Positions 10,283 to 22,800 of a stretch of DNA of 50,883 nucleotides are shown here, piece after piece. The number at the start of each line of letters is the position of its first letter. The first letter of the stretch is position 1. The translations under genes were made by a program, and so were the position numbers. A model generated the notes under the pieces. The model worked only from the letters and a program-made list of their open reading frames with translations, did not search any database and was not told the DNA's origin. The stretch is from Spirogloea muscicola (lineage: Eukaryota; Streptophyta; Zygnematophyceae; Spirogloeales; Spirogloeaceae): assembly GCA_009602725.1 (NCBI GenBank), contig WELB01000219.1:101278-152160 (forward strand), in the 5' to 3' direction.

Positions 10283-12952
10283 TCACCACACGGCAACGTA
10301 GCAACCTCGGAGGCCAAAGGGCAGTGGGCCGCCAGCAACGAGTAGCTTGAGGCCGGCAGCATCGTACACATGCGCATACACGGCGTGCCGCACGTCCTGC
10401 CCAGCAAAGAGCGAGCGATACACCTCGCCATCCTCCTGCATTGTTACCGCAGCCACAGCAGGCCCACTTCAGTTTGGCATTAGCGGAAGAGCAGAGAGAT
10501 GGACCGATTGCAGCGGTCCTGGGCTTGTCCTCAGTGTGCTGCAGGCAGGCCTGGGGGCTGCCTCACCAGGCTGCCTTTGCCTGTGGTGTAATAGTAGTTG
10601 CACATGCTGCTGTCGCTTGGCGTTGCTCTATCTTCGCTGACGCGGTCCCCTGCATCACGCGAGGCAGAAGCAAGACGCCGCACACCTCAGAAGAGAAGCA
10701 TCCATACTGCGACACCCAAAAGCTCGTGAACCCTACTTTGTCAAGCAGCTATTGCCATTACAATCCCCAAAAAGGAGCGAGCAATTGATGCGAGTGCACA
10801 CCAAGTCGGAGGTACTGCTGCGCCCGAATGTCAAGGAATGACAGCCGTCCGTTGCCACCGCCACAGGTCAGAATGTTGCTGTTGAAGCTCAATGATCGCA
10901 CTCCTGCAACCAGGTGTGTTCAACAGGGACGCACTAAGGCAGCTGAGCAGTCTTCAGTGCAGCTCTTTGAGCCGACACCTTCGAGGAGGCAAGAACTTCC
11001 GCCAGTGCTGCTTGAACCCGAGCTCTGTCTTGACACAGGCAACTTTGACTAGGTGAACACCCATGGCGCGAGCAAATTTTAGGGCAGCATTGAGGTCGTC
11101 TGTTTGCGACTTTCTCAGTTAAAAGCGTGTCAGCTGGCAGCACGCTCACCCCAGCCCTCATCGGCGGACTCGACTTGATGTGTGACGTGCCCGCAACGTA
11201 TATCCAAGAACGTGATGAAGCGCTGCGAACCCACCGCGATGAGGGGGTAGTCCAGAGCCATGCACACTACTTCGCGCTTGTGCTGCAGCGGCACCGACTG
11301 GATCTGCCAGGAAGCACCGGGCAAACTGGCCGCTGGCTCAGGATACACCCGTGACAGTCGTGCAAGCTGCGGCACAGCTCTGTGCCATACTGCTGGCCCT
11401 GCCAACTTATTTCAGAGCACCTTCTTATGGGGGCCATTGTTGTGGCAAGTGGCGGCTGAGCTAGGGGCGCCTTTTCTTACCACAGCCATCATCTGAGGGT
11501 CCCAGAGCTTGCACGTCGCGTCTGAGCTCAGGGTTGCCAGTCGCTGCGGCGCAGGTGGAGCAAGCCAGCCCAGTTTGTTTGGCCCACAGCTGTCAGGCAA
11601 GGGAGCAGTGGCAGTGGCTGCCCCAGGCCAAGGGGAGGGAGGGGCGTGGGTGGCAGGCTCATCACTGACACACTGTCCGCCAGAGTGAGCACCAAGAGGG
11701 GCCCAGTGGGCGAGGCCAGCAGCGCACCTGCGAGAGGGCATCGTACTTGAGGTCGCGGACTTTGTCCTTGTGCTCGGTGCAGTCGGCGACGGGGGTGCTG
11801 TTGATTGCGGGCTGCCCATTGACTGACCACAGCTTCACCGTCGAGTCCCGCGAGCCTGCCTCGCACATCCATGGGAATGCGCTGGTTAGGCTCACCGCTT
11901 GCGGCAATGCATCGCTGTGCATTGGGTCACCTCCGGGCAAACAGTCAGCTGCGCCCACCATCTCACCAGTGGCGAGGATGCTGTCGGTCAGCCAGGCGGA
12001 CGCAAAGAGCCAGTCCTGGTGCTTCTGCACCACGCGGCGGCACAGCTGTGGGTGGACGGGGCCCTCTGCCAGCCAGCAGGGCCCGAGCTGATCGCACCAG
12101 CCGGGAGCTGCACTGCTCCTGCCAGCTGTCTGAGCAAGGTCCCCGTCAACAGACTCGCTGGCAGTGGCCTGGCAATGCTGCCAGAGATGTCAAGCGGCAA
12201 TGTTGAGGGATCTCACCGCCAGCAGCTGCACCGGCTCGAAGGACGGGAGGCGCATGATGGCGACGTCGTTGGGGTCGCTACCTCCTGTTGCCAGGAGAGT
12301 GCGGGACTCGTTGATCGTGCTGCAGCGGCGCCAGCGGCGGTGGCGGCGTCAAGCAGCTGCTGCACGAGGGCCGTCAGCGCGACTGGCGGTTCGCTCCAGA
12401 ACTTGCGGCTTGCGGGGGGCCGGCTGGGGGGGCCAGCACCACAGCGGCGTACATGGAGTGGATGCCGCAGGCCTCCTGCTGCAGCTGGCGGCCCGACCGC
12501 TGCTGCGACGCCGGCGCCACCCGCGCGCCCGCCGCGGCCGCCGCGCCACCAGAGCCGCCACGGCCATCTGCCGCGGCCGGGGCGGGCCGCCGCGGGAGCT
12601 GGATCTCAACACGCCGCTTGGTGGTTGCGTCCCACAGCACCAGGCGGTTGTCCTTGGTGCCGATCACGAAGCTCGCGTCGTCGATCCAGGCCGCCGCGAA
12701 GACCTTGTCGTAGTCCGCCGTGTCGGGGAGCTCGCGCTCGCGCAGCTGCGGCGGGATGTGCCGCGCCGCCAGCTGGCGGCACGCCTGCCGCGACCGCCTG
12801 GACAGCCCACGAGTGCGGCACAGCGGACGTCAGTGCCGCTGTGCCCGGAGAGATGGACACACGGAGCCGACGACGCGCCGCGAGGAAGCGCCGAGGGCTT
12901 CGTACCTGCCCCCAGCGGCGGCCACCTCCCGGCATTGGACGTGCTGCAGCAT
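10283..12952 (-). CDS. DCAF12: DCAF12-like WD40 protein (CUL4-DDB1 substrate receptor)
   Basis: Ten exons join with consistent phase into a 439-residue protein: 12952-12906, 12797-12453, 12319-12217, 12045-11967, 11855-11728, 11543-11481, 11366-11150, 10903-10802, 10649-10567, 10435-10283, all with GT-AG introns. WD-type blades are visible: [20 protein letters not shown], then a [19 protein letters not shown] block, [20 protein letters not shown] with [18 protein letters not shown], and [20 protein letters not shown]. The C-terminus matches DCAF12 with [27 protein letters not shown] and PLPFGL. Length and blade order fit DCAF12 (human about 453 residues). The family recruits substrates to CUL4-DDB1 ubiquitin ligase; that role here is inferred. 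The start is the only ATG giving an exon-1 phase that fits exon 2, and exon 1 is the least certain exon. Confidence 0.92.
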
Positions 12953-13275
12953 GGTGGCTGGAGCGGGCACGTCGTCGACGGGCAGTCGCGGGCGCCGTCG
13001 GGCCGAGGACTGTTGTCCGCTCCAATCAGGCGCGCGGCCGAGGCTCGGCAGGCGGCGGACGCGGCCGCATAGCGCCGCCGCGGCTGACCCGCGGATCGTG
13101 CGCCGCCGCGCGGCTGGCCGGTGTGCTGCGACGAAAGCCAGTGGGCTCCGGCCCGGCAGGGTGCTGCGAAAGNGCGGGCGTGCGAGGGCGGGGGCAGGGT
13201 GGGTGGGGGGCAGCCGGGGGCCTGGGCGGCCCTTGTGGGTGGGGGAGGGAGGGGCGGGAAGAGGGAAGGGGGGGG

Positions 13276-13385
13276 AAGGCGCGCGGTGCGCATGGAATGA
13301 AACAAAGGGTGGCCCAACGTAATCCACTACATTGCTCAGGGAAGAGCGGGTGCAGAAAGCGGGGCTACATGAACCGAAGCTCAAT
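13276..13385 (-). repeat. Element D, copy 3
   Basis: Carries GGCGCGCGGTGCGCATGGAA, then an ATCCACTACATTGCTCAGG block and GGGGCTACATGAA, in the same order as 7256-7366 but more diverged. It lies just upstream of the DCAF12-like gene start on the opposite side of a G-rich tract. Confidence 0.6.
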
Positions 13386-13439
13386 GCCAGGGTGGCCGAG
13401 GTAAGACTTTTTGTGCCCTCGGGTGACAATAGAAGCCAC

Positions 13440-13635
13440 ATAGAAGACAGATTGCGGCTGCTACTATTGCAAGAGCGGCTGTAATTGCCAGCCAGGTGCA
13501 TTCCAGAGGGTGTTCATCACCGTGTTAGCGGAGCCGCAGGCTAAGGTAGGCGAGGGGAGGGGGGGAGGGGCTCCCCCCCCCCCCCCCCCCCCCCCCCTCC
13601 CTCCTCCCCTCCTCTCCCCCTCCTCCCTCCGTCGG
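13440..13635. repeat. Hairpin fragment and homopolymer C/pyrimidine tract
   Basis: 13455-13500 has the variant hairpin complement GGCTGTAATTGCCAGCC, as in the 6370 and 14712 families. 13574-13608 is a long C run followed by CT-rich sequence. Long C runs are frequent sequencing and assembly trouble spots, so the exact length is doubtful. Confidence 0.6.
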
Positions 13636-13939
13636 CTCATCCTGTCGTCACGGGCGACCGCGCCGCGCCGCCCCCTCGTGTCTGGGTCCTCGTCGGGGTA
13701 CGCCCCCGGGCGCCTCCCGACGGGCGGGGGCAGCGGGAGCGCCGCCGGGGGCCGTCTCGCCGGAGCCTGCAGAGGACCACGCCGGCCAGGCGCGGACTAG
13801 GAATCCCCGAGGGGCACTCACAGTCGGACTTTCCGGCCCCTGTGGACCCCCGCTGACCGTCCAACCGCTTGTCAACGCCCGCCCACTCCACCCCCACACG
13901 GGGGAGCTCGGAAGGTGCCGCCAGGTCTATCGTGTATCG

Positions 13940-14345
13940 ACTCTTGACCTTCATTCCGGCCCTTTCGGACCTTGTTCATAGCCCTCGCCCCCTTTGGATG
14001 AAGTTACTCTTGTTATTCCTTTGGGCTGGCCTTCTCACAGCTATTATACTGGATTGGACGAACTATATTAGCTGCACATCTACGTGTCGACTGCAGCTAC
14101 TCAGAGGGTCGGCTTAGCAGCCACCGGTTTAGCTCTGTAGATGTACTTGTCATAGCATTTCCTTACATTTGGGCTAAGCCTTTTACAGATTACAACATGA
14201 GGTAAATAGCTCTTCCCAGAAAATGGCGATGGCTGTATAATGTCTGGTCAACAATGCAGCCGTACCTGCACTCTCTTTTTTGGGCTGGCTTCTGCCAGCC
14301 ACCGCCCTCTCCTGGAAGTGTCCTTTCTTCTTTCTTCCTGCAGCT
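13940..14345 (+). mobile_element. Retrotransposon 3' UTR fragments (plus)
   Basis: 13965-14055 contains CCTTTCGGACCTTGTTCAT and the hairpin GGGCTGGCCTTCTCACAGC; 14275-14340 contains GGGCTGGCTTCTGCCAGCC followed by a TTTCTTCTTTCTTCC end. Both match the recurrent LINE 3' ends, with diverged loops. No intact ORF precedes either. 14345-14711 has no recognised gene. Confidence 0.5.
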
Positions 14346-14711
14346 TCTCCGACACGAACGCTGGTGCGCAGAAGGGGAGTCCAAAAGGGTGAGGCTGCCT
14401 GGAGGTGTCTGCCATTCGAAGAGCAGTGGCAGGGGGGTTGGCAGGCCCTGCAGCGACCAGGCAGTGCATTCCTCTGCACGAGTGGTCAGACCGATATCGC
14501 CCAGTTGCCGGTGAAGGGCAGAAGGCGGCAACGACATCGTCTGGCTTGTCTGCCAGCGTGGTGTCATCAGCGTGGGTGGGCACGAGTACGTCATGCTGCG
14601 CAGCAGACTCTTTCAAGAAAGCTGCTTGTTTATGAGTGATAATTGCTTTCCATCCCCTTACGACCTCTTTTACTAAAGTGGGGTTGGCCTTTCGCAGTCC
14701 TCGCCCCTTAG

Positions 14712-15010
14712 GAATGCGGCTGCTGATATTTAAGAATCGGCTGTAGAGTGCCAGCCAGATGCATACAGGTGTTCATGACGGAGCCGAAGGCTAGGCAGAC
14801 AGGGCGCCCTCAATAACCCCATGTCAGCAGTAGGAAGTCAGATGAGCTGAGGGGAGGAAGAGCAACCCCGCTGCGCACACCAGAGGCTGCTGCAAGGGCG
14901 CGACCAGCCCGGCGATGCAAAGCAATCGCCTGGGACCGCTGTAGGCACATAGATAAACGCATTCGGTAGCAGGGAACAAGACCCAAAGGCACCGAGCCAC
15001 CGGGAAGGGC
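14712..15010 (-). mobile_element. LINE-like tail, third family, copy 2
   Basis: Nearly collinear with 6370-6715. The minus-strand translation has GGSVPLGLVPCYRMRLSM, a HRRAGRALAAASGVRSG block and ends SSDFLLLTWGY-stop at about 14810. It is followed by a 3' UTR with a CAGCC hairpin and a conserved GGTGTTCATGACGGAGCC complement. The reading frame continues upstream to about 15190 without recognisable motifs. Confidence 0.7.
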
Positions 15011-16603
15011 TGCCTTGTACCCCTTTGTAAGAGGACACCTTTGTAAGAGCTGCTTCTTCTTTATGCTCAACCTCTTTGGCCGTCCATCACTCAGTACACG
15101 CTTTTGGCACACTGGGATGGCAAGCCGCGCCTCGTCAGCGCCAATGGGCAGGTGAATGTGAGCGATGCCACCTTCGGCCTTGCCTTTCAAATAAGGCTGG
15201 CAGCCGGGTCATATCTGAATCGACGGCGCCACCATGATGTAGGGGGGGGCGGAAGTACAGTGCTCGAGCCCCATCGACCTGGAGAATTTCGCTGTTGGCA
15301 ATTTCGCTGTTGGCAACAGCTAGCAAATCCTGGCTGGCAAGCGTGGTAAAAGCTGACGCCCTTCGATGGTGCAAAACAGGTCGCTCCTGCTGCTCTTTCT
15401 AGTCGCGCTGTGGTCCTGCTCTTCTTAAGTATCCCAAGTATCTCGAACTGCACGCAGCGGACCCCTTCCCTTGGCCAGCAACATTAACAGTAGCTTCTGC
15501 AGCAGTTGCGCAGCTCTTGCAGCTCCTTGACCTCTGCGCCTGCCTCGCCGCTGCTGGTAGCAGGCACTCCGCTGTGGCCAGGAGAGCTTCCATGTCCGAG
15601 CTGGCTCGTGCACGGCTACTTCATACAATTTGTTTGCGTCATGATATCGCTTGTTGGCTTGTTGCTTTCCTCTCGCTAATTCTGGCAGGTCACAGTAGTT
15701 GCTGCTCGTTACTTTCTCTTAGGAGGTCGTGTCCCTGCTCCTCTGTTGAACCTCTAGCTGTTGACGCAAGGCTCATAAGACAGGGTACTCGTCTGGTCTC
15801 GATTGTTGACATGTGCTGCGCTGCGTCCTATGCTGCACTGTCCTTGCACAACACTCTCTGTCCAGTCTGCTCGGCTTTGATCCTCACAACCACCGTATCT
15901 TCCTGAGAGCCCACCTTCTCCCTCTGTCGGGCTGTAGGCCCTGTTGCCTAGATGCAGGCTGCAGTGCACTGCAGCCTCCATCTTGCTAGAGTGAGCATCT
16001 TCTTTCAAGCTTTGAAGCTGAGCCGTCAGTAGCAAAAGAGAGAGAGAGAGAGGTAGCGCGCAGTGCGCATGAAACTGACAGTACCAATTAAGAAGTCCTA
16101 AAGAATGCTGGTGGTGCATGGTGCATCCAACTTTGGTGGTACAGACAAACGGCCTGCAGCCACACTTGCAGCATGCTCGTTGGTCCCCTCTGTAGGTGCA
16201 ACCACCTGGACACCGTTTGCGTGGCTTCGTGCAGGACCGTATGTACTGTCCATCATCTCGCTTGCTTAAGGCGGAATTGTGGTCTTTGGATGACACAGTG
16301 AGTTGCTCGTCAGCAGCATGTACGTGCTCGATCCATCAACGCTCCACGATGGACAAGTCGTGGCAAGGCACCAAGCACAGAGCCCTTACTGTGGTACAAC
16401 CCGGCCCATGAAGGCAGCGCATTGAGCGACAGAGGGCCAGAGCGGGCCAAGCACACGGGCAAGCCCCACGAGGCAGCAGTTGCTCGCTTCGGCAGCTGGG
16501 TGGTTTGCGTCTAGTTGCGCCGCGCGTTAGCGGCCGTCGCGTTCCGTTCTCGTATGCTTTGTGTCGCCCACGTGAACCCACCTCGCAGGAGCTCATTGTC
16601 GCC
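15011..16603. other. No gene recognised; (GA)n and partial element D near 16030-16090
   Basis: Short open frames only. 16037-16053 is an AG dinucleotide run followed by GCGCGCAGTGCGCATGAAA, a partial element D copy. A short direct duplication ATTTCGCTGTTGGCA occurs near 15286-15316. The right end probably carries the promoter of the next plus-strand gene. Confidence 0.45.
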
Positions 16604-18083
16604 ATGGAGGCGGCGGCAGCGGCCCCGCCGGCGCCGCCCTCGCCGCCGCCGCGGCTGCGCCTGCGNNNNNNNNNNNNNNNNNNNNNNNNNNNNNNNNNNN
16701 NNNNNNNNNNNNNNNNNNNNNNNNNNNNNNNNNNNNNNNNNNNNNNNNNNNNNNNNNNNNNNNNNNNNNNNNNNNNNNNNNNNNNNNNNNNNNNNNNNNN
16801 NNNNNNNNNNNNNNNNNNNNNNNNNNNNNNNNNNNNNNNNNNNNNNNNNNNNNNNNNNNNNNNNNNNNNNNNNNNNNNNNNNNNNNNNNNNNNNNNNNNN
16901 NNNNNNNNNNNNNNNNNNNNNNNNNNNNNNNNNNNNNNNNNNNNNNNNNNNNNNNNNNNNNNNNNNNNNNNNNNNNNNNNNNNNNNNNNNNNNNNNNNNN
17001 NNNNNNNNNNNNNNNNNNNNNNNNNNNNNNNNNNNNNNNNNNNNNNNNNNNNNNNNNNNNNNNNNNNNNNNNNNNNNNNNNNNNNNNNNNNNNNNNNNNN
17101 NNNNNNNNNNNNNNNNNNNNNNNNNNNCGGCGGCGGCGGCGGCGACGCCTCCGCACCGCTGGCCTCGTCCGCGGCGGGCCTGCCGGCGACGGCGGGCCAG
17201 CCTCCGAGGCAGGCCGGCGAGCCCTTCACCGGCGGCGCGCTGCAGTGGGCCCTGTTGCAGTGAGTGAGCAGCTCCCTCTCCCAGGCGTCGCTCGTCGGTG
17301 CTGCCGCTGCCCGAGCGCTTGCGTTGTAACCTCGTCGCCCGGCTGTCCAGACTGGACAGCACGTTCGCATGGCGCCGGTTGCAGCTCCTTGGTCTGTGGC
17401 TGGCGGCCGGTGGCAGTTGAAGACTGACTGCCAAGCACCTGCCACTGTCTCGGCACTGCGACCCGGGGCGGGCAGGGCGGACGAGGCTCTCAACAGGGTC
17501 GAGAAGTCGCCACCACCAGTGGCCAAGACCGCGTGGCAGGTGGCCAAAGGTGCCGCCACCCTTGTGACTGACCCGCGGGTGAAGTCCGCCGCCAAGTCAA
17601 CGCTGGACGTCGGTGTTGCCGCGGTCAAGGTGACGGCGCCTGTGGCGAGGGAGGCGATGCGTGTCGCCATCCCGGCTGTGGCTGCCGTTCTTCGGTTCAG
17701 CCTCTTGGCAGCTTCACAGGTTGGCCGTTGTTCCAGTCGTTGAAATCCTGGTGCACGCAAAGGTGCAAGAGTTGTCCGGATCAACCTGCACCCTCCTGCC
17801 ACCTCTGCAGATGCTTGCACACGCAAACCATGAGAAGTCAGTGGGGATCAAAGAAGGATTTCAAGAGGTGGAGAGGCGCTCCACGCTTCAAGGTGTTTCA
17901 GTTAAGCGGAAAGAGGTGGACGGAGCTGCAAATGGCCATGCATCACCTGAGCAGCCAATTGTGTCTAACACGGAGGCGCTGCAGGACGAGGTTAGGTTCC
18001 AAGAATGTCTCGCTCTGCAAGCTGCACCATTGCAATGCGTCGTCCCTGTAGGAGGATGTGGTCATGGGCAGAGCACTGTCTGA
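16604..18083 (+). CDS. Unidentified protein, interrupted by assembly gap
   Basis: Three exons fit in phase: 16604-17259 (including 462 N), 17476-17719 and 17811-18083, giving about 390 residues, 154 of them unknown. The start is MEAAAAAPPAPPSPPPR, low-complexity and possibly a transit peptide or disordered tail. Exon 2 encodes an Ala/Val/Lys-rich amphipathic stretch (for example VAKGAATLVTDPRVKSAAKS) then an AVLRFSLLAASQ hydrophobic end. Exon 3 is charged and shows no domain. The repeated Ala-Val-Lys pattern suggests helical membrane-surface association, but this is a guess. I do not recognise the family. Exon 3 is the least certain part, since a splice inside it (for example at 17988) would change the C-terminus. 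Confidence 0.5.
16666..17127. other. Assembly gap of 462 N
   Basis: An unbroken N run flanked on both sides by CGG/GCC-rich coding sequence, so the missing part is probably a GC-rich low-complexity segment of exon 1. 462 is a multiple of three, but an estimated gap size should not be read as frame evidence. Confidence 0.98.
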
Positions 18084-19818
18084 AGTGGTGCAGATTTGTA
18101 GACTTGAATTTGACGCACTGAAATGCGTGAGATGTCCCTGCAGGTCGCACGATGACCGGTCCTCACCTTCGAGATTGTGCGCTCCTTTGTCTCCTGACCT
18201 ACCTGCTTAGTGTAGGCTAGGCTCCATCCTCCGTTGTTTATGTGTTCATACCGGGCCTTGATGTCTCGATTGTCTGCCACGCCGTTATTTCATGCACTAT
18301 TCCTGCCAGATTAGCAGGGGGCGATTGCCTGCCTCTGCACAGAAGTGCTTTGAGGTGGCGCAAGACCCTCATTGCCTGACACTGAAGCTGTTTCTGGCTC
18401 GATCAGCTGCGCCAGTCCTAAACCTCGTGTGCATGGTCAAAGGAAAGGAAGCAAGTGCCTGTATGAAGGAGGTTCACTCACTTCCTGAGACTCATACACC
18501 AATATCAACAGACACCTCTGGTAGTATTACATCATTCCATACAATTCCATCCTGACAAGCAGAACCAGGAGTGAGAGTATCAGATGGCAGTGAACAGTAG
18601 CAGTGATGTTAGTAACAGCAATGCTAAGGTAATCAGCGAATGACTGAATGCTTGTTCGTGTGACAAAAGTGCTGCAGAAGCAAATTCATCTACCATGGAG
18701 GCCGTACTCAAGCAAGCTGATGTGTCCAGCGCGGCCTACATTCAGCTCGGGTACTTGTCATCGGCTCCCGCACACTCCTGTGTAGACAGCGAATGGTGTT
18801 GACAAGTTTCACGGAAGAGAGAGGCATAACGGCACAGATTCACCACAGGTCAGAGGGACTTGATGCAAGTACCTCATTGCCGGACGCAGGAGCAACGTCA
18901 TCATGTCCTTGTCCATCCTTACCTGGTATGATTTTGTGGTCGATTAGCTGGTATAGCCGTCTGTGCACATGTGTGCAGGTAAGATGGCAGCTCACCTGCG
19001 AAATCCAACTCAGCAGCTCATCAATAGTCAAGATTAATTTCTGTTTGTACTGTCTCAGGGTGGCAGCAAATGGGTTGTCAGTACTTGAATGAGGCACAAA
19101 GGAAAGAGCACACAGACAATTGCCTGAGAATGCAGTAGTTGATTTCGATGCACGTGACTCGCAATGCTTGCATCTGAATTGATTCGCAGTGCTTCTGCAA
19201 AGCAGCATGCCAACATGTGATCAGCTTGTGGACGATGCATGGTTCCGAAGAGAGGTCGAAACACACTTACCGACGGACGTCAATGACGTAGAAGCGGCAA
19301 GCGGCAAGTTAGCGACGCTGCGCGACGGCAAGCCAGTGAAGCGCGGGACGCTCTTGGTCCCGTCATCGTCCGCTTCGCCTGTCGAGCCCGTCTCGGATTG
19401 GCGGTCAACAGGATTGCCCCCCCCACGGGGCGGCTGCAGGCGGCGAACAAAGTGACGCCAGATGGCATTTCCGGATCTTGCTGGCCAATGAGAGCTACTC
19501 GATGCGATCGCAGGATCTACACGGACGGTCACGATGGCTCCCGGCCCGCCTGCTGTGGCACGAGCGAGAAAAAGGCGAGGGAAAAGTGAGGCGCGGGTGC
19601 GCCTAAGCTGCAGCCGCTTTAGGAGGAGAGAGGGGGTGGTCCAAAAGCGAGGCGGTAGGTTAAGGATTGAGGGGCAGTCGGGGAGGGGGGAGCGGTCGGG
19701 CCCGGCCCCGCCCGCCATGGCGGGTTTGTCGCCACCCGGGCGAGGGGGATCAGAAAGCGCGGCGCGAGGGGTTTGGGGCGAGCGACCTGCCGCGGCGGCG
19801 CCCGCCGCGCTGGCCGCC
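18084..19818. other. Intergenic, no gene recognised
   Basis: The region has only short, unsupported open frames. The first part is probably the 3' UTR of the preceding gene, and the G-rich last 250 bases lie directly upstream of the GARP gene start and are its likely promoter and 5' UTR. Confidence 0.5.
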
Positions 19819-22800
19819 ATGCCCGCNCCTCGTCGCTGTGATGTGTCCGCGGACGCGGGCGGCCTCCAGGCGGCGCGGCACTACTCGATGTCGGCGGACG
19901 ACCGCGGCGGCGACGACACCCTAGCGGCAGCCGCCGCCGCCGCCGATGCCGCCGCCGATGCCGCCGCCGATGCCGTCGCCAGCGACGCCAACGATGAGTC
20001 GCACTTCCCATTCCCGCCTGGTGAGCTGCGAGTCCCCACAACCTGTCCTGTAAATCCGTCATTGTACCCTGATGTATTATATCAATACAGAGTGCTATGA
20101 AGGGAATCACCATTTGAAGTGGAACTAAATTTGAAGGCTAAAGTAGTTTTCAAACCCCAACTGTCCTCCAGCAGCACGTCGAGGCATGAGTGCTGCTTCC
20201 TGCTCGTCATGCGGGACTTTCAGTAGCAACGGCGACTGCGATATGCGGCAGAGAGGATTCAGCAGACAGCCGCCTGATCTTTGCCGGCGAGCTGCAAGTC
20301 GGCAGCCCGCTGGATGTCCTCCAGCTCCACTCGGCAGCCAGCTGTCGGCACACTTATGGCCAACTCTCGGCAATACAGCGGCTTCCATGTCTCCGCGAGG
20401 CCAATGGTTGACCGAGCCTCAGGACTGCGCTGGGGTCGTCAAAGCCAGCTTCTGGACTCTCCTTCTTGCCGAGTCCACCCCAGTGCTGACGATTTTCCGC
20501 CTGCTACTCCACAGTGTTTGCGCCCGAGGAGGTGGGCCCCGTTGTCGACACCCTCCAAGGCCCGCCACAGGTGCTCTTGCCGACTACTCGCTGCTCGAAT
20601 TTTGCCAAGTTTTCCAATGACAGCCTGCACCTACTATGTGCTGCTCCGGCGTGGAGCTGGTGGCAGCTTTCGGCCTGTGGCACCTCCAGTGGGGCTGCGC
20701 CTGGGCCACATGTCTCTGAGGATCCTCATGTAGACTCCTGTAAAGCTGAGGGAATGGCCTCAATGTTGATCAGCATGCGCCACCGGCCACATGTCTCTGA
20801 GGATCCTAACGCAGACTTCTATAAAGCTGAGGGAATGGCCTCAATGTTGATCAACATGGCAGCAGCTGAGCCTTGCTCACCATGGATCAACACCCGCGCA
20901 GGCCTTCCCAGAGCCCGAGGAGCTGCAGGCGCTGTCCGCTTCCGAGCCGTTCCCAGAGGCCGTCGTCAGTGGTGCACATCGCTCTCCCTCCTCCTGAACG
21001 TTGGTCCGGAGCACGCTGCATGATACAGAGCAGCAATACTCCATAAAGCTGACACGTCGTTAAGGAGAACCGAACGAGCTGAGCAACAACACTGTCTCGA
21101 ACCATGGCAGCAATGCTCCATGCAGCTGTGCATTCTCTGGTCAGCAGCAATAGGATGAGCATAGGCACCCTCCAAGCGTGGCTGGGGTTTGCATCAAGGA
21201 CAATGTATGACGGAGATGAAGGGCATGCGCTTGCAGTATTCACAAGCGACATTGGTCAGGAGCTGTACTCGGAGCAGGCCGTGGAGGAGGTGGAGGAGGA
21301 GGAGGTGGCGGCGTCGGTGGTGGGGGGACAGCAGGAACAGCCGGGGCCATCGTCCACCCCGGAGACGAGTTTCTATGTACTGCCACAGCAGCCGCCAACT
21401 GTGCAGCTACATTTGTGAAGTTGCTTGCCTTGCCATGGAACATGTCGCCAGAGTCCGCTTGTCCACGTTGTTGAAGCGCCTTGCGCACCGGCGGTCTAGG
21501 ACATCTAGCATGCCTGGTCACATGTGAGGAGACTCTCGCGTCCTTCTCGCAGCTGCGCGGCCCTGCTGAGGCGCCGAGGGCAGACTCCAGCACCTCGGAC
21601 CAGTGGCCAGCCGGCCTGCCCATTGTGAGCGAGCAGCTGGAGGCGGCAGTGGCCACGGCGATGTCAGCAGCGGAGCCATCTCAGGCAGCAGCAGGCACGG
21701 AGGAGTTGACATCTCCAGTCGGGCGTGGCAAGAAGCGGCCAGCTGAGGAAGCAAAGCCGCCGCTGCCACTGCCAATACTGGTAGAAGAGGACGAGGAGGC
21801 ATTCGACTTTGGCGGCGAGGCAGGGAGCGAGGCCACGACGAGCGGCGGAAGTGGCGGCAGCGCTGGCCCAAGCGGTCGGCAGAGCAAGAAGTCACGGCTG
21901 GTGTGGACAGCAGAGCTGCATTCACGATTCATGAACGCCGTCAACCACCTCGGCGTCAAGCGTAAGTTTGGATAGACTTGCCCACAGCTTTCCTGCATTG
22001 ATGGTCAAGATAACCAGAAATTGGCTCTGGCACACTGCAATTTTGAAGACGCCTGCAAACTGCAGAACTGCAGCCTGGCGCGCAGACAGCGACATGACTA
22101 TTGTGCACTAGCTGATTGCGTGTAGTCAATTGCATTCCTCGCATGGCTGCTCTCATGCGAGCTTGCAGATGCAGTGCCGAAGACTATTCTGCAGCTCATG
22201 AACGTGGAAGGCATGACGCGGGAGAACGTCGCCAGCCACCTGCAGGTGCTGTAATCAGGGCACCTTCCTCCTTGCGACATAGGTCAATCTATGCTCAGGC
22301 GCCGGCAAGGCCAAGTGCGATGTTCATAGTTGGCTATTGGGGAGTGCACGTTAACGGCATCTCGCCAACAGCATTGGCAGGCTGTGTCTGCAAGCAAGCA
22401 AGGGGCTACTGATAGTGTAACAACCCAATTTGCAGTGTTAGGTTTGACAGTCAAGTATACATGTTGTCTGGTGGCACATGTGCCTTCAAGGTTGTGCCGA
22501 TGACTGGATTCAATCAAAGCCGGCACTTGCATGCTGCTAATGTACCCTTGCTTGTGTATCACAGAAATACCGTCTGTACCTTAAACGGCTGTCGGGCATC
22601 TCTCCAAGCATGCGGCTGTCAGGAGACATCATGCACGGCAGCGGCGGCGGGCCTCTGCTACACAGTGGCGGCGGCCACAATATGGGGCACCAGATGTATC
22701 CGTACATGCAGCCTGGCACTCAAGAGTACCCGCCCGCCATGTTGATGCCGATGCAGCCTGTGCACGCAGTGAGTTGTCTGCACCTGGGCTCCTGGTAACT

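Noticed and set aside
11899-13404. 501-codon open frame on the plus strand
   Set aside because: It is antisense to the well-supported DCAF12-like exons, Arg/Ala/Pro-rich as expected from GC-rich antisense, and spans an N.
16336-17826. Long frames on both strands across 16666-17127
   Set aside because: Their length comes from the N gap being read as open. Only the 16604 frame has splice phases that fit downstream exons.
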